The position numbers and the translations under genes were made by a program. The notes under the pieces were generated by a model, which saw nothing but the letters and a program-made list of their open reading frames with translations, was not told the DNA's origin and did not search any database. 5,688 nt of DNA from Planctomycetota bacterium (GTDB taxonomy: Bacteria > Planctomycetota > UBA8742 > SKZP01), in NCBI GenBank assembly GCA_007127275.1, contig SKZP01000005.1, positions 1 through 5,688 on the forward strand. Reading direction: 5' to 3'. Shown piece by piece: positions 1 through 5,688 of the stretch. How positions within the stretch are numbered: position 1 is the stretch's first letter; every line of letters starts with the position of its first letter.

Positions 1-291
1 CCCGTGGGCTTGTTCTCAAGGTTTCCCCGTTTGCGGTATGCACGGCTCGCGTTTCCCGAGCAACTTGAACGTGCATGCGTGGCGAAAGGGGCTGACGGGT
101 ATGGCAACGGAGAACCTGCACGTGTGCGGGAATGCACGCACGTCGTTTAGGATTCAGGGAGTCGTAGGTACTTCAATCCACCGACTGCGTCGCTGGGCTT
201 TGGTTCGTCCGCGGGACACCCTTGGGTCATGTCGCCACGCGGATGCGCGACCCCGTGAACCGCGCTCCCGCTGCGGCTGCTCCCCTTGTCA
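1..291. other. Non-coding stretch downstream of the thioredoxin-fold gene; no gene recognised
   Basis: No reading frame here gives a recognisable protein. The open plus frame that crosses it continues antisense through the thioredoxin-fold gene and has low-complexity Arg/Ser/Pro content typical of a shadow. Two weak hairpins are visible. GTGTGC at 122-127 faces GCACGC at 134-139 with one G-T pair. GTCGC at 231-235 faces GCGAC at 247-251, about 40 bases past the stop codon of the minus-strand gene. Neither is followed by a T-run on either strand, so no intrinsic terminator is called. The first 12 bases match part of an inverted repeat at 1584-1597. No tRNA, promoter or riboswitch was recognised. 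Confidence 0.6.
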
Positions 292-1197
292 CTACTTGTT
301 GTCGGAGTTGCCGAGGTCGCCCCCCATGAAGTTGGTTCGCGGTTGTTGTTCCCCCTGTGCAGGGGAGGCCCCGCCGTTTGGCGGTGCGGCGGGCCCTACT
401 CCAGAATCACCGCCGCCTGGGGCGGAGGGCTCACCGAGTCCCGGGGCATGGGCACCACCGTTGAAGGGGGGGCGTCGTTGCACCGCCGCGGTGTCGGGTT
501 GTTTCTTCTTGTCGCGCACCGTCAAAAAGATCACAAAGATAATCACCGCAATCAGCACAATGACTTGCAACGAATTGAAACCGCCCTCGGAGGCACCGGC
601 CGGTGCATCCGGGGTCACGTTGGCGGTCGCGGCAAGATCATCCTCGGCAAGCCGCGTTTGCAGGTACTCCCGAATTGCGTCGTCGAGCTGCGTGCCCGCT
701 CCGGAGAGCACCTTGTTGCCGTGTTCGTCGATCAACACGGCGTACGGAATAAAGCGCACACCGTATTGGCGGAACGCCTCTCCTCGTTCGTCGTGGAGTT
801 TGAGCCATTCATAGCCGTGTTGTTGGGCCAGAGTCCGTTGATCGGCGGGATTGTCCGTGCTGATTCCTATCAATGCGAAACGCTCGTCGTCGCCGTATTC
901 TTCGTGCAAGGGCTTGTACGACTGATCCATCAGTCGCAGGCACGACCTACAGCTTCGCGACCAGAAGTCGAGCAGGACAATCTTGCCACGGTAGTCCTCC
1001 AGGGCGTGGCGGTTGCCGTCGAGATCCGGCAAGGCGAACTCGGGGGCCGGTGCCGGCTGGTCGTCGGCCGAGTCTTGGGCGGCGGCCGTGGAAAGCGTGG
1101 TTGGCGACAGCCAAAGCGCAAACAGCGCAAGCATTAGCGACGCCGCATGCGTAATCCGTAAAGAGCGAGGCCGTCCTCGGGCTCGTGACGTAGGCAT
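292..1197 (-). CDS. Exported TlpA/ResA-like thioredoxin-fold protein with a C-terminal membrane anchor
   Basis: This 301-residue protein is probably a thiol-disulfide oxidoreductase acting outside the cytoplasm, for example in disulfide reduction or cytochrome maturation; its substrate is unknown. Residues 1-40 form a Sec signal peptide: an Arg-rich start, a hydrophobic core at about 18-32 and a likely cleavage after TAAA (37-40). Residues 50-183 form the thioredoxin-like domain of the AhpC-TSA/Redoxin family. It begins FALPDLDG (54-61), has KIVLLDFW (72-79), a CRSC active site (C83, C86) and the cis-proline in RFIP (P151). The residue before the first Cys is Ser rather than the usual Trp. 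Residues 210-227 are a membrane helix followed by RDKKK (228-232), so the roughly 70-residue Gly/Pro/Asn-rich tail should be cytoplasmic. TlpA and ResA are normally anchored at the N-terminus. The ATG at 1197 is chosen because AGGAG lies 9 bases upstream and the signal peptide begins there; longer in-frame versions add unlikely sequence. It is transcribed away from the coiled-coil gene. The family is clear; the physiological role is not. Confidence 0.9.
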   Translation of the reverse strand: MPTSRARGRPRSLRITHAASLMLALFALWLSPTTLSTAAAQDSADDQPAPAPEFALPDLDGNRHALEDYRGKIVLLDFWSRSCRSCLRLMDQSYKPLHEEYGDDERFALIGISTDNPADQRTLAQQHGYEWLKLHDERGEAFRQYGVRFIPYAVLIDEHGNKVLSGAGTQLDDAIREYLQTRLAEDDLAATANVTPDAPAGASEGGFNSLQVIVLIAVIIFVIFLTVRDKKKQPDTAAVQRRPPFNGGAHAPGLGEPSAPGGGDSGVGPAAPPNGGASPAQGEQQPRTNFMGGDLGNSDNK

Positions 1198-1206
1198 ACC
1201 ATCCTG

Positions 1207-1211
1207 CTCCT
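1207..1211 (-). promoter_or_regulatory. Ribosome binding site AGGAG for the thioredoxin-fold gene
   Basis: On the minus strand AGGAG is followed by 9 bases and then the ATG at 1197-1195. It supports this start over the in-frame upstream alternatives, which would place extra residues before the signal peptide. Confidence 0.7.
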
Positions 1212-1410
1212 GTGTCCGTAATCGAGGCGCGAGCCGAGTGACCGACGCCGAGTCGTCCAACACGCACCGGAAAAAGCTACATCCTACTACCAACACCGCA
1301 ACCGCTTCGCCTCTTCCCGGCATTTTCGCCGGAGCGCAAGGGATGCGATGCAGACGGTTGCTAGCAAATCCGCGACGGGCAAGCCGCGCATGCCGGGGTT
1401 GCAATGGTTT

Positions 1411-1434
1411 TTGCCTGCCAGGTCCGGCAGGCGA
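1411..1434. repeat. Inverted repeat (hairpin) in the divergent gap
   Basis: GCCTGCC at 1413-1419 faces GGCAGGC at 1426-1432 across a 6-base loop. One G-T and one A-T pair extend the stem to 9. A run of five T lies before the hairpin on the plus strand, which is the wrong side for an intrinsic terminator on either strand. It could be an RNA stem in a leader or a protein site. Confidence 0.5.
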
Positions 1435-1562
1435 GCGTGAACTCCCGCTCAAATTCCACCTTCGGACTCACCGCACCAGCGCCACGTTTGTCCCTGCAGT
1501 TGCCGCTCGGCAATGTTGGAGGCATCCCGTTGAAAGGGCTTCGACCGGGGGGCGAACCGTAA

Positions 1563-1597
1563 TTCGCGTGCGACCCACGCGCGAAGCCCGTGGGCTT
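1563..1597. repeat. Two adjoining inverted repeats, including AAGCCCGTGGGCTT
   Basis: TTCGCG at 1563-1568 pairs with CGCGAA at 1580-1585. Its right arm overlaps the next inverted repeat, AAGCCC-GT-GGGCTT at 1584-1597, by two bases, so the two stems compete. Twelve bases of the second element plus its flank (1587-1598) recur exactly at positions 1-12. This could be a dispersed intergenic repeat, but only two partial occurrences are visible. Confidence 0.45.
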
Positions 1598-1763
1598 GGG
1601 GGAGGGGCTCAAATCCCGCGTTGTAGGCCTAGTGCCAACAACCAATGCCGGATGCACTCCGTTGGGAAACGTGGCTACCTTGGCGTCGCGTTTGGCGGTA
1701 GAATGGGGGCTTGCGACATCCTGGCTTCGAGGTGAGGCTTTCCTGCGGAACTTGGGGGTTGGA

Positions 1764-2558
1764 ATGGGACAGTTTAAGAAGAAGCTGGATCCGGCGATCA
1801 CGCGGCTTTCCATCGACGAGATCCGAAAGAAGGGGCACGAAGGCGTTCGTGTCCTCGACACCAAGCGCATCGGCGAAATGGTCTACGAAGCGGTTGAGAC
1901 CGTGATTCGCGAGCGCAACGTGACCTTGCTCGACGAACAGCGTGATCTGCTCGCCGAGCAGGTGCGCGAGGACTTTCTCGCGTTGGTCGAGGCGGAAAAG
2001 AAGGCCATTGAACGCGAGCGGCAGCTTGCCAAGATGAAGGCGAACCTTGACCAGGAGTCGGAAAAGCTCGTGCAGCTCACGCAGCAAATCGCTGCGGGCG
2101 AGGGGGCGTCGCCAGACGTACTCATCCAACGGTTGAAGAAGATCACCGAACGGCAAAAGTCCCTTTTCGACAAGTATCACGAGGTCGACAAGCAAAAGCG
2201 CGACGCGGAGTCGCGGGTGCTCGACCACAAGCAGCAGATGCTCAAGCTGCTCGAGGAGATTGAGACCATGAAGGCGCGGGGGCAAATGGCGCCGTCGCGG
2301 TACATTGAAGAGGTGGCCGCATTGAAGGATGTGCGCGACGACCTGCGCCGACGGCTTCAGTTGCAACACCAGATGCTGCGCCGGGCGGCGGTGTCGGAGT
2401 ATCACCGCAAGCAGCAACTGCCGGAGCCGGCGTTGCCGCCCAAGGGCCACGGCGTGGCCATTCTCGTCGGCGACCGCGAGACACCCTCGACCGGCATCAA
2501 GGTACGTTACGAGCCGGGAAGCAACGAACCGATCATTGAGTATCCCGAGGCCGGTTGA
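1764..2558 (+). CDS. Cytosolic coiled-coil protein of unknown function
   Basis: I do not recognise a family for this 264-residue protein. It has no signal peptide or membrane helix and contains no Cys or Trp. Residues 1-52 (starting MGQFKKKLDP) look like a small helical cap. Residues 53-218 are charged and rich in Glu, Gln, Lys, Arg and Leu, with heptad-like spacing. They form three coiled-coil segments of about 53-110, 118-171 and 178-218. The breaks fall at GEGASP (112-117) and GQMAP (173-177). The tail (219-264) is proline-rich, then has two short strand-like pieces, VAILVG (231-236) and IKVRY (245-249). The ATG at 1764 is preferred because the frame upstream has no protein-like composition. 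GGGGG at 1754-1758 gives a modest ribosome site, while a stronger GAGGTGA at 1729-1735 is too far away. An in-frame TTG at 1752 would add only four residues. recQ follows on the same strand after 204 bases, which does not prove a link. A scaffold or structural role is possible but unsupported. Confidence 0.85.
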   Translation: MGQFKKKLDPAITRLSIDEIRKKGHEGVRVLDTKRIGEMVYEAVETVIRERNVTLLDEQRDLLAEQVREDFLALVEAEKKAIERERQLAKMKANLDQESEKLVQLTQQIAAGEGASPDVLIQRLKKITERQKSLFDKYHEVDKQKRDAESRVLDHKQQMLKLLEEIETMKARGQMAPSRYIEEVAALKDVRDDLRRRLQLQHQMLRRAAVSEYHRKQQLPEPALPPKGHGVAILVGDRETPSTGIKVRYEPGSNEPIIEYPEAG

Positions 2559-2594
2559 ACGGCGTTTCCCGCAACCGGGGGAGGCCTCCGCCGG
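2551..2594 (+). repeat. Hairpin over the coiled-coil stop codon, overlapping a near-palindrome
   Basis: CCGGTTG at 2551-2557 pairs exactly with CAACCGG at 2572-2578, and CGG/CCG (2560-2562 with 2569-2571) extends the stem inside an AA bulge. The left arm includes the first two bases of the TGA stop. The CCGG of the right arm also begins a 20-base near-palindrome at 2575-2594 with one mismatch, centred on AGGCCT. No T-run follows, so this is not a canonical intrinsic terminator. It may stabilise the 3' end of the message or give weak termination. Confidence 0.45.
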
Positions 2595-2683
2595 TGCAGG
2601 TGCCCGTTGTTGGTACCGGGTGCCATCCCGCGCAAACCCGTATAAACTGCGGGCTGCCGCACCGTCGCGCGCCCCACCGCCCC

Positions 2684-2711
2684 TTGTGTGCGTGAGACTC
2701 GCTGGTATAGT
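2684..2711 (+). promoter_or_regulatory. Candidate sigma-70-type promoter with extended -10 for recQ
   Basis: TATAGT at 2706-2711 matches five of six bases of the -10 consensus and is preceded directly by TGG (2703-2705), the TGn of an extended -10. TTGTGT at 2684-2689 is a poor -35 (three of six) at a 16-base spacing, which extended -10 promoters tolerate. Transcription would begin near 2718, leaving a leader of about 45 bases before the recQ ATG. This would let recQ be expressed independently of the upstream coiled-coil gene. Confidence 0.4.
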
Positions 2712-2762
2712 GGCGCACACCTTGCTGACTTTGTGTGGAAGGCTTCGCTTGGTTGGGTGCGC

Positions 2763-5688
2763 ATGGCCGACGACACCGCGAACTCCGAGGCTGCTCCGAC
2801 GACAACGACATCGGCGTCGACGCCTCCGTCGAGCGAGCTGATTTTGAACAAAGCGCGTGCGGCACTGCAGGATCTTTTCGGCTTCGAAGACTTTCGACCC
2901 GCGCAGGTGCCGTTCATCGAGTCCATCCTGCGCAACGAAAACATTTTGGTGGTCATGCCGACCGGCGGCGGCAAGTCGTTGCTGTATCAGTTGCCGGCGC
3001 TGGCGCGTCGCGGCTTGACGCTGGTGATCTCGCCGCTGAAGTCGTTGATGAAGGATCAGGTGGACAAACTGCGCGAGCTCGGCCTGGGACGGTTCGTCGC
3101 CTACATCAACTCGGAGCAGTCGCTGGATCAGCAATCCGAGGTCATTGACCGCATTCGCGCACTGGCCGACCCGGAGGCCTACGGCGAAGATGACTTGCGC
3201 TTGCTCTACGTTGCCCCGGAGCGCTTCGGAAGCCGCAGCTTCATGGATGCGCTGTACCGGTTGCCGGAGTCCATTCGCATGCTTGCCGTCGACGAGGCGC
3301 ACTGCATCAGCCAGTGGGGCCACGACTTTCGCCCGCATTACACGCGGCTGCGCGACGTGATTGCGAAACTCAAACCGCGCCAGGTCGTCGGCTTCACCGC
3401 CACGGCCACCCCGCAGGTGCAGGCCGACATCCGCGAGCAGCTCGGCCAGGAGATGCGCATCGAGGTGCACGGCTTTCGCCGCGACAACCTCACCTTCGAG
3501 GTGCGTACCGCCTACCGCAAGGCGGACAAGGTCCGCGCCATCGAGGAAACCTACCAGTCGCTCGGGCGTTTCGGCATTGTCTACTGTGCCACGCGCCCCA
3601 ACGTCGAACGTTGCTGCACCGCCTTGCAGGAGCTTGGCGTCAACGCCGGCTACTACCACGGCGGCATGGAAGACGTGGAACGTGTTCACGTGCAGGAGAA
3701 GTTTCTCAAAGGCAAGCTCGACGTGATTGTCGCGACGAATGCCTTCGGGCTCGGTGTCGACAAGCCGGATGTGCGCTTCATTGTTCACTACGACATCCCC
3801 GGTACCGTCGAGGCCTACTACCAGGAAGCGGGCCGTGCGGGACGCGACGGCAAGCCGAGTCGCTGCGTGCTCTTGTATTCGCAACGCGACCTCGAGGTGC
3901 AACGGATCTTCCTCGAAGGGGACAACCCGCGGCCGGAGGCCTACCGCGAAGTGTGGGAAAAGCTGCTCGACTTTCCCGGCGAGGTGATTGAGCAGACGCG
4001 AGCCGAGGTGGCCGAGGGGCTTGAGTATGTGAAGGACACCAACGGCGTCTCGACCATTGTGAAGCGGCTCGAGGAAGCGGGGCTGTTGCAGCGGCTGACC
4101 GACCACCGCGCCAAGGCCGCCTTTCGGCTCGTCGGCTCGGCGCGCTTTCAACCGGGCAGTCACCGCTCGAAGCTGTACCGCTACTTGGATGAGCTGCCGA
4201 ATGTTCGCACCTCCGGCGTGATGCTCGAACCGGAAGAGGTGGCCGACGGCATCGGCGTGGAGACGGACAAGCTCCACCCGGTGCTGCGCGCTTTGCAAGA
4301 CCGCGGCGTGTTGCAGTACGAGCCGCCGTTTCGGGGTCGGGCGTTGCGGATTGTGGCGCGCGACAAGGCGAGCGCCGAGGAGTTGGACCTCGACTGGGAT
4401 TTCTTACACGCCAAGCGCGACGCTGCCTTTTCGAAGCTCGACCAGATGGTGCAGTATGCAGAGACATACAGGTGCCGCCACCATTACCTGCTCGAGTATT
4501 TCGGCGACCCGAGTGCCGCCGACTGCGGTGACTCGTGCGACGTCTGCACCGGCACGGCCGCTTCACCGTCGGGGCGGCGCCGTGGCTCAGCCGCCACCGG
4601 CGGCGTCACGGCGGAGCTTTCCGAGCAGGCGATCGACGTGGTCTGGGACATCTTGAATCTTGCGAAGAAGCTACGCGGCACGTTCGGCTCCCGCCGGCTT
4701 ACGCAGATCCTCGTCGGCTCACGGGATGCGAAGCTGCTCGAGTGGAAGCTCGACCGTCACGCCGAGTACGGAAGGCACAGTTCGCTGAATTCGGAGACGC
4801 TCAACCGTGCCGTCGACGCGTTGCTTGGTGCGGGGCTGCTCGAGCTGTACCGCAAGAACTCGCAGGATAAGCACCAGCGCTGCCGTTTGAGCGAACGCGG
4901 CGAGGAGGTGCTCGCCCGCAAGGCGGCGGACGTGCTGCCGCGCGTCGCCGACGTGGCGGCGTTGGCTGGCGAGGTGGCCGAGCAGGAGCAACCCGTCGCT
5001 CCGCCGCCGGTGCACGCGCAGCCGAGTGCGCCGTCGGCGCCCGTGGAGCACGCACCACCGGAGTCGCAACAAGCGCCGGAGGAGCCGCCCATGCCGGAGC
5101 CGGACCCGGCGTTGTATGACGCCTTGCGGGCGTGGCGCGCCGCGACGGCGGAGCGCTTCAGCTTTCCGGCGTTTCGCGTCGCCGCCAACGAGACCTTGCG
5201 CAACATCGCCGCGCGCAAGCCCACCAGCCGCGAAGAGCTCGGCGCAATGAAGCGCATCGGCCCGCGCACCCTCGATGCCTACGGCGACGACCTGCTACGC
5301 ATCGTCGGCGAACATCTCAACAACGACGAGGAGCCAAGCAAGGAAGCCGACCCAGCGCAGGCCGAGCAAGCGAAGGCCTCCGAGGCGCCCCAAGCCGAGG
5401 TGCCCACACCGCAAACACCCGAGCACGCGAACCAACCGGAGTCACCAACCCCGCCTCGCGAAGCCGCAACCGAGAACAGCACAGCCGAGCCCGAACAGTC
5501 GGCACTAGACGAAGAAGCCGCTGGCCGCTTCGCCGCACTGAAGCGCTGGCGCCACGACGAGGCCCGCCGCCGCGACGTCGCCCCGCACGACATTGTTTGG
5601 GACGAGGTGCTCGAGCGCATCGCCCGGGCCAATCCCCTAACCCTCGGCTCGCTCGAACAACTAGACGGCGTCACATCCAAGTGGCTCA
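2763..5688 (+). CDS. recQ: ATP-dependent DNA helicase RecQ, multi-HRDC, 3' end cut by the window
   Basis: RecQ unwinds DNA 3' to 5' in recombination and replication-fork repair. The 975 visible residues begin with a disordered Ser/Thr/Pro tail (1-25). Helicase core: motif 0 LFGFEDFRPAQ (38-48), Walker A PTGGGKS (66-72, K71), motif Ia VISPLKSLMKDQV (88-100), DEAH (177-180), aromatic loop SQWGHDFRP (183-191), motif III FTATATP (211-217), motif V ATNAFGLGVDKP (324-335), motif VI QEAGRAGRDG (354-363). The zinc site is C571, C588, C592, C595. The RQC winged helix spans about 620-719, including LRGTFGSRRL (637-646). HRDC1 spans about 783-851; HRDC2 starts near 920 and is cut off. Pro/Ala/Glu-rich linkers lie at 720-776 and 853-913. 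Motif VI to the first zinc Cys is about 208 residues against about 50 in E. coli RecQ, so there is a large insert (about 377-565), probably helical with winged-helix-like parts. The ATG at 2763 lacks a well-placed ribosome site (GGAAGG ends 20 bases upstream). GTG at 2757 would add two residues. Confidence 0.97.
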   Translation, partial: MADDTANSEAAPTTTTSASTPPSSELILNKARAALQDLFGFEDFRPAQVPFIESILRNENILVVMPTGGGKSLLYQLPALARRGLTLVISPLKSLMKDQVDKLRELGLGRFVAYINSEQSLDQQSEVIDRIRALADPEAYGEDDLRLLYVAPERFGSRSFMDALYRLPESIRMLAVDEAHCISQWGHDFRPHYTRLRDVIAKLKPRQVVGFTATATPQVQADIREQLGQEMRIEVHGFRRDNLTFEVRTAYRKADKVRAIEETYQSLGRFGIVYCATRPNVERCCTALQELGVNAGYYHGGMEDVERVHVQEKFLKGKLDVIVATNAFGLGVDKPDVRFIVHYDIPGTVEAYYQEAGRAGRDGKPSRCVLLYSQRDLEVQRIFLEGDNPRPEAYREVWEKLLDFPGEVIEQTRAEVAEGLEYVKDTNGVSTIVKRLEEAGLLQRLTDHRAKAAFRLVGSARFQPGSHRSKLYRYLDELPNVRTSGVMLEPEEVADGIGVETDKLHPVLRALQDRGVLQYEPPFRGRALRIVARDKASAEELDLDWDFLHAKRDAAFSKLDQMVQYAETYRCRHHYLLEYFGDPSAADCGDSCDVCTGTAASPSGRRRGSAATGGVTAELSEQAIDVVWDILNLAKKLRGTFGSRRLTQILVGSRDAKLLEWKLDRHAEYGRHSSLNSETLNRAVDALLGAGLLELYRKNSQDKHQRCRLSERGEEVLARKAADVLPRVADVAALAGEVAEQEQPVAPPPVHAQPSAPSAPVEHAPPESQQAPEEPPMPEPDPALYDALRAWRAATAERFSFPAFRVAANETLRNIAARKPTSREELGAMKRIGPRTLDAYGDDLLRIVGEHLNNDEEPSKEADPAQAEQAKASEAPQAEVPTPQTPEHANQPESPTPPREAATENSTAEPEQSALDEEAAGRFAALKRWRHDEARRRDVAPHDIVWDEVLERIARANPLTLGSLEQLDGVTSKWL

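Larger units (their letters stand above)
1198..1763. other. 566-base divergent intergenic region with several hairpins
   Basis: This gap lies between two divergently transcribed genes and should hold the promoters of both, although neither has a clear -35/-10 pair. It contains short inverted repeats: CCGGC/GCCGG at 1317-1332, TTGCCTGCC/GGCAGGCGA at 1411-1434 (one G-T pair), TTGCC/GGCAA at 1500-1513, TTCGCG/CGCGAA at 1563-1585 and AAGCCC/GGGCTT at 1584-1597. None is followed by a T-run in the right orientation, so these are not typical intrinsic terminators. The open frames crossing it give no recognisable protein. The region could hold long untranslated leaders, regulator sites or a small RNA; no known RNA family was recognised. 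Confidence 0.55.

Noticed and set aside
371..384. CCGCC/GGCGG hairpin near the end of the thioredoxin-fold gene
   Set aside because: It lies inside codons for the Pro-Pro-Asn-Gly-Gly tail and is explained by the repetitive Pro and Gly codons.
286..1137. Plus-strand open frame opposite the thioredoxin-fold gene
   Set aside because: It is antisense to a gene with signal peptide, CxxC and cis-Pro, has no recognisable motif and no ribosome site.
1405..1434. Hairpin next to a run of five T, considered as an intrinsic terminator
   Set aside because: The T-run precedes the hairpin on the plus strand and would be an A-run after it on the minus strand, so it is wrong for both orientations.
1348..1440. 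A 30-residue plus-strand small frame (MQTVASKS...) with a purine-rich stretch upstream
   Set aside because: Too short to judge, no recognisable feature, and it runs through the 1411-1434 hairpin. No support beyond an ATG and a weak ribosome site.
1680..1704. Possible promoter for the coiled-coil gene: TTGGCG at 1680-1685 and TAGAAT at 1699-1704
   Set aside because: The -10-like box is good (five of six), but the spacer is only 13 bases, too short for a sigma-70 promoter, and no other -35 fits.
3314..3991. Plus-strand open frame inside the recQ helicase core in another frame
   Set aside because: The overlapping recQ frame has all helicase motifs; this frame is Arg/Ala/Gly-rich shadow sequence.
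1629..4298. A very long minus-strand open frame of 889 codons opposite the coiled-coil gene and the recQ helicase core
   Set aside because: It runs antisense to two well-supported genes, its translation is rich in His, Arg, Leu and Val with no recognisable domain, and such stop-free antisense frames are expected in GC-rich coding DNA.
292..5688. The idea that the three genes form one new defence or repair system
   Set aside because: One gene is divergent and exported, recQ is a housekeeping-type gene with its own promoter candidate, and no nuclease, toxin, reverse transcriptase or mobile-element mark is present.

Overview
The window is GC-rich bacterial chromosomal DNA with three protein-coding genes. 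No RNA gene, insertion sequence, phage gene or CRISPR array was recognised. Nothing in it fixes the species. The GC-rich codon use, exported thioredoxin-fold protein, multi-HRDC RecQ and loose spacing with hairpin-bearing gaps would fit a Planctomycetota-like or other free-living, high-GC, Gram-negative-type bacterium, but that is a weak inference.

Layout: positions 1-291 hold no convincing gene. A minus-strand gene (1197 to 292) encodes an exported TlpA/ResA-type thioredoxin-fold protein. It has a signal peptide, a CxxC active site, a C-terminal membrane anchor and a Gly/Pro-rich tail. A 566-base divergent gap (1198-1763) follows, holding several small hairpins and one 14-base inverted repeat. 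A plus-strand gene (1764-2558) encodes a 264-residue cytosolic coiled-coil protein of unknown function. A 204-base gap (2559-2762) carries a hairpin over the preceding stop codon and a plausible extended -10 promoter. A plus-strand recQ gene then runs from 2763 off the right edge, with 975 residues visible.

The RecQ helicase is the best-supported gene. It shows every core helicase motif, a four-cysteine zinc site, an RQC winged helix, one full HRDC domain and a second HRDC domain cut by the window end. It also carries about 150 extra residues between helicase motif VI and the zinc site compared with E. coli RecQ.

The three genes do not look like one pathway. The thioredoxin-fold protein acts outside the cytoplasm and is transcribed divergently. 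The coiled-coil gene and recQ share a strand but are separated by a gap with its own promoter candidate. I found no evidence for a new multi-gene system. The points worth a second look are the RecQ architecture, the inverted topology of the thioredoxin-fold protein, the orphan coiled-coil protein and the structured intergenic DNA.
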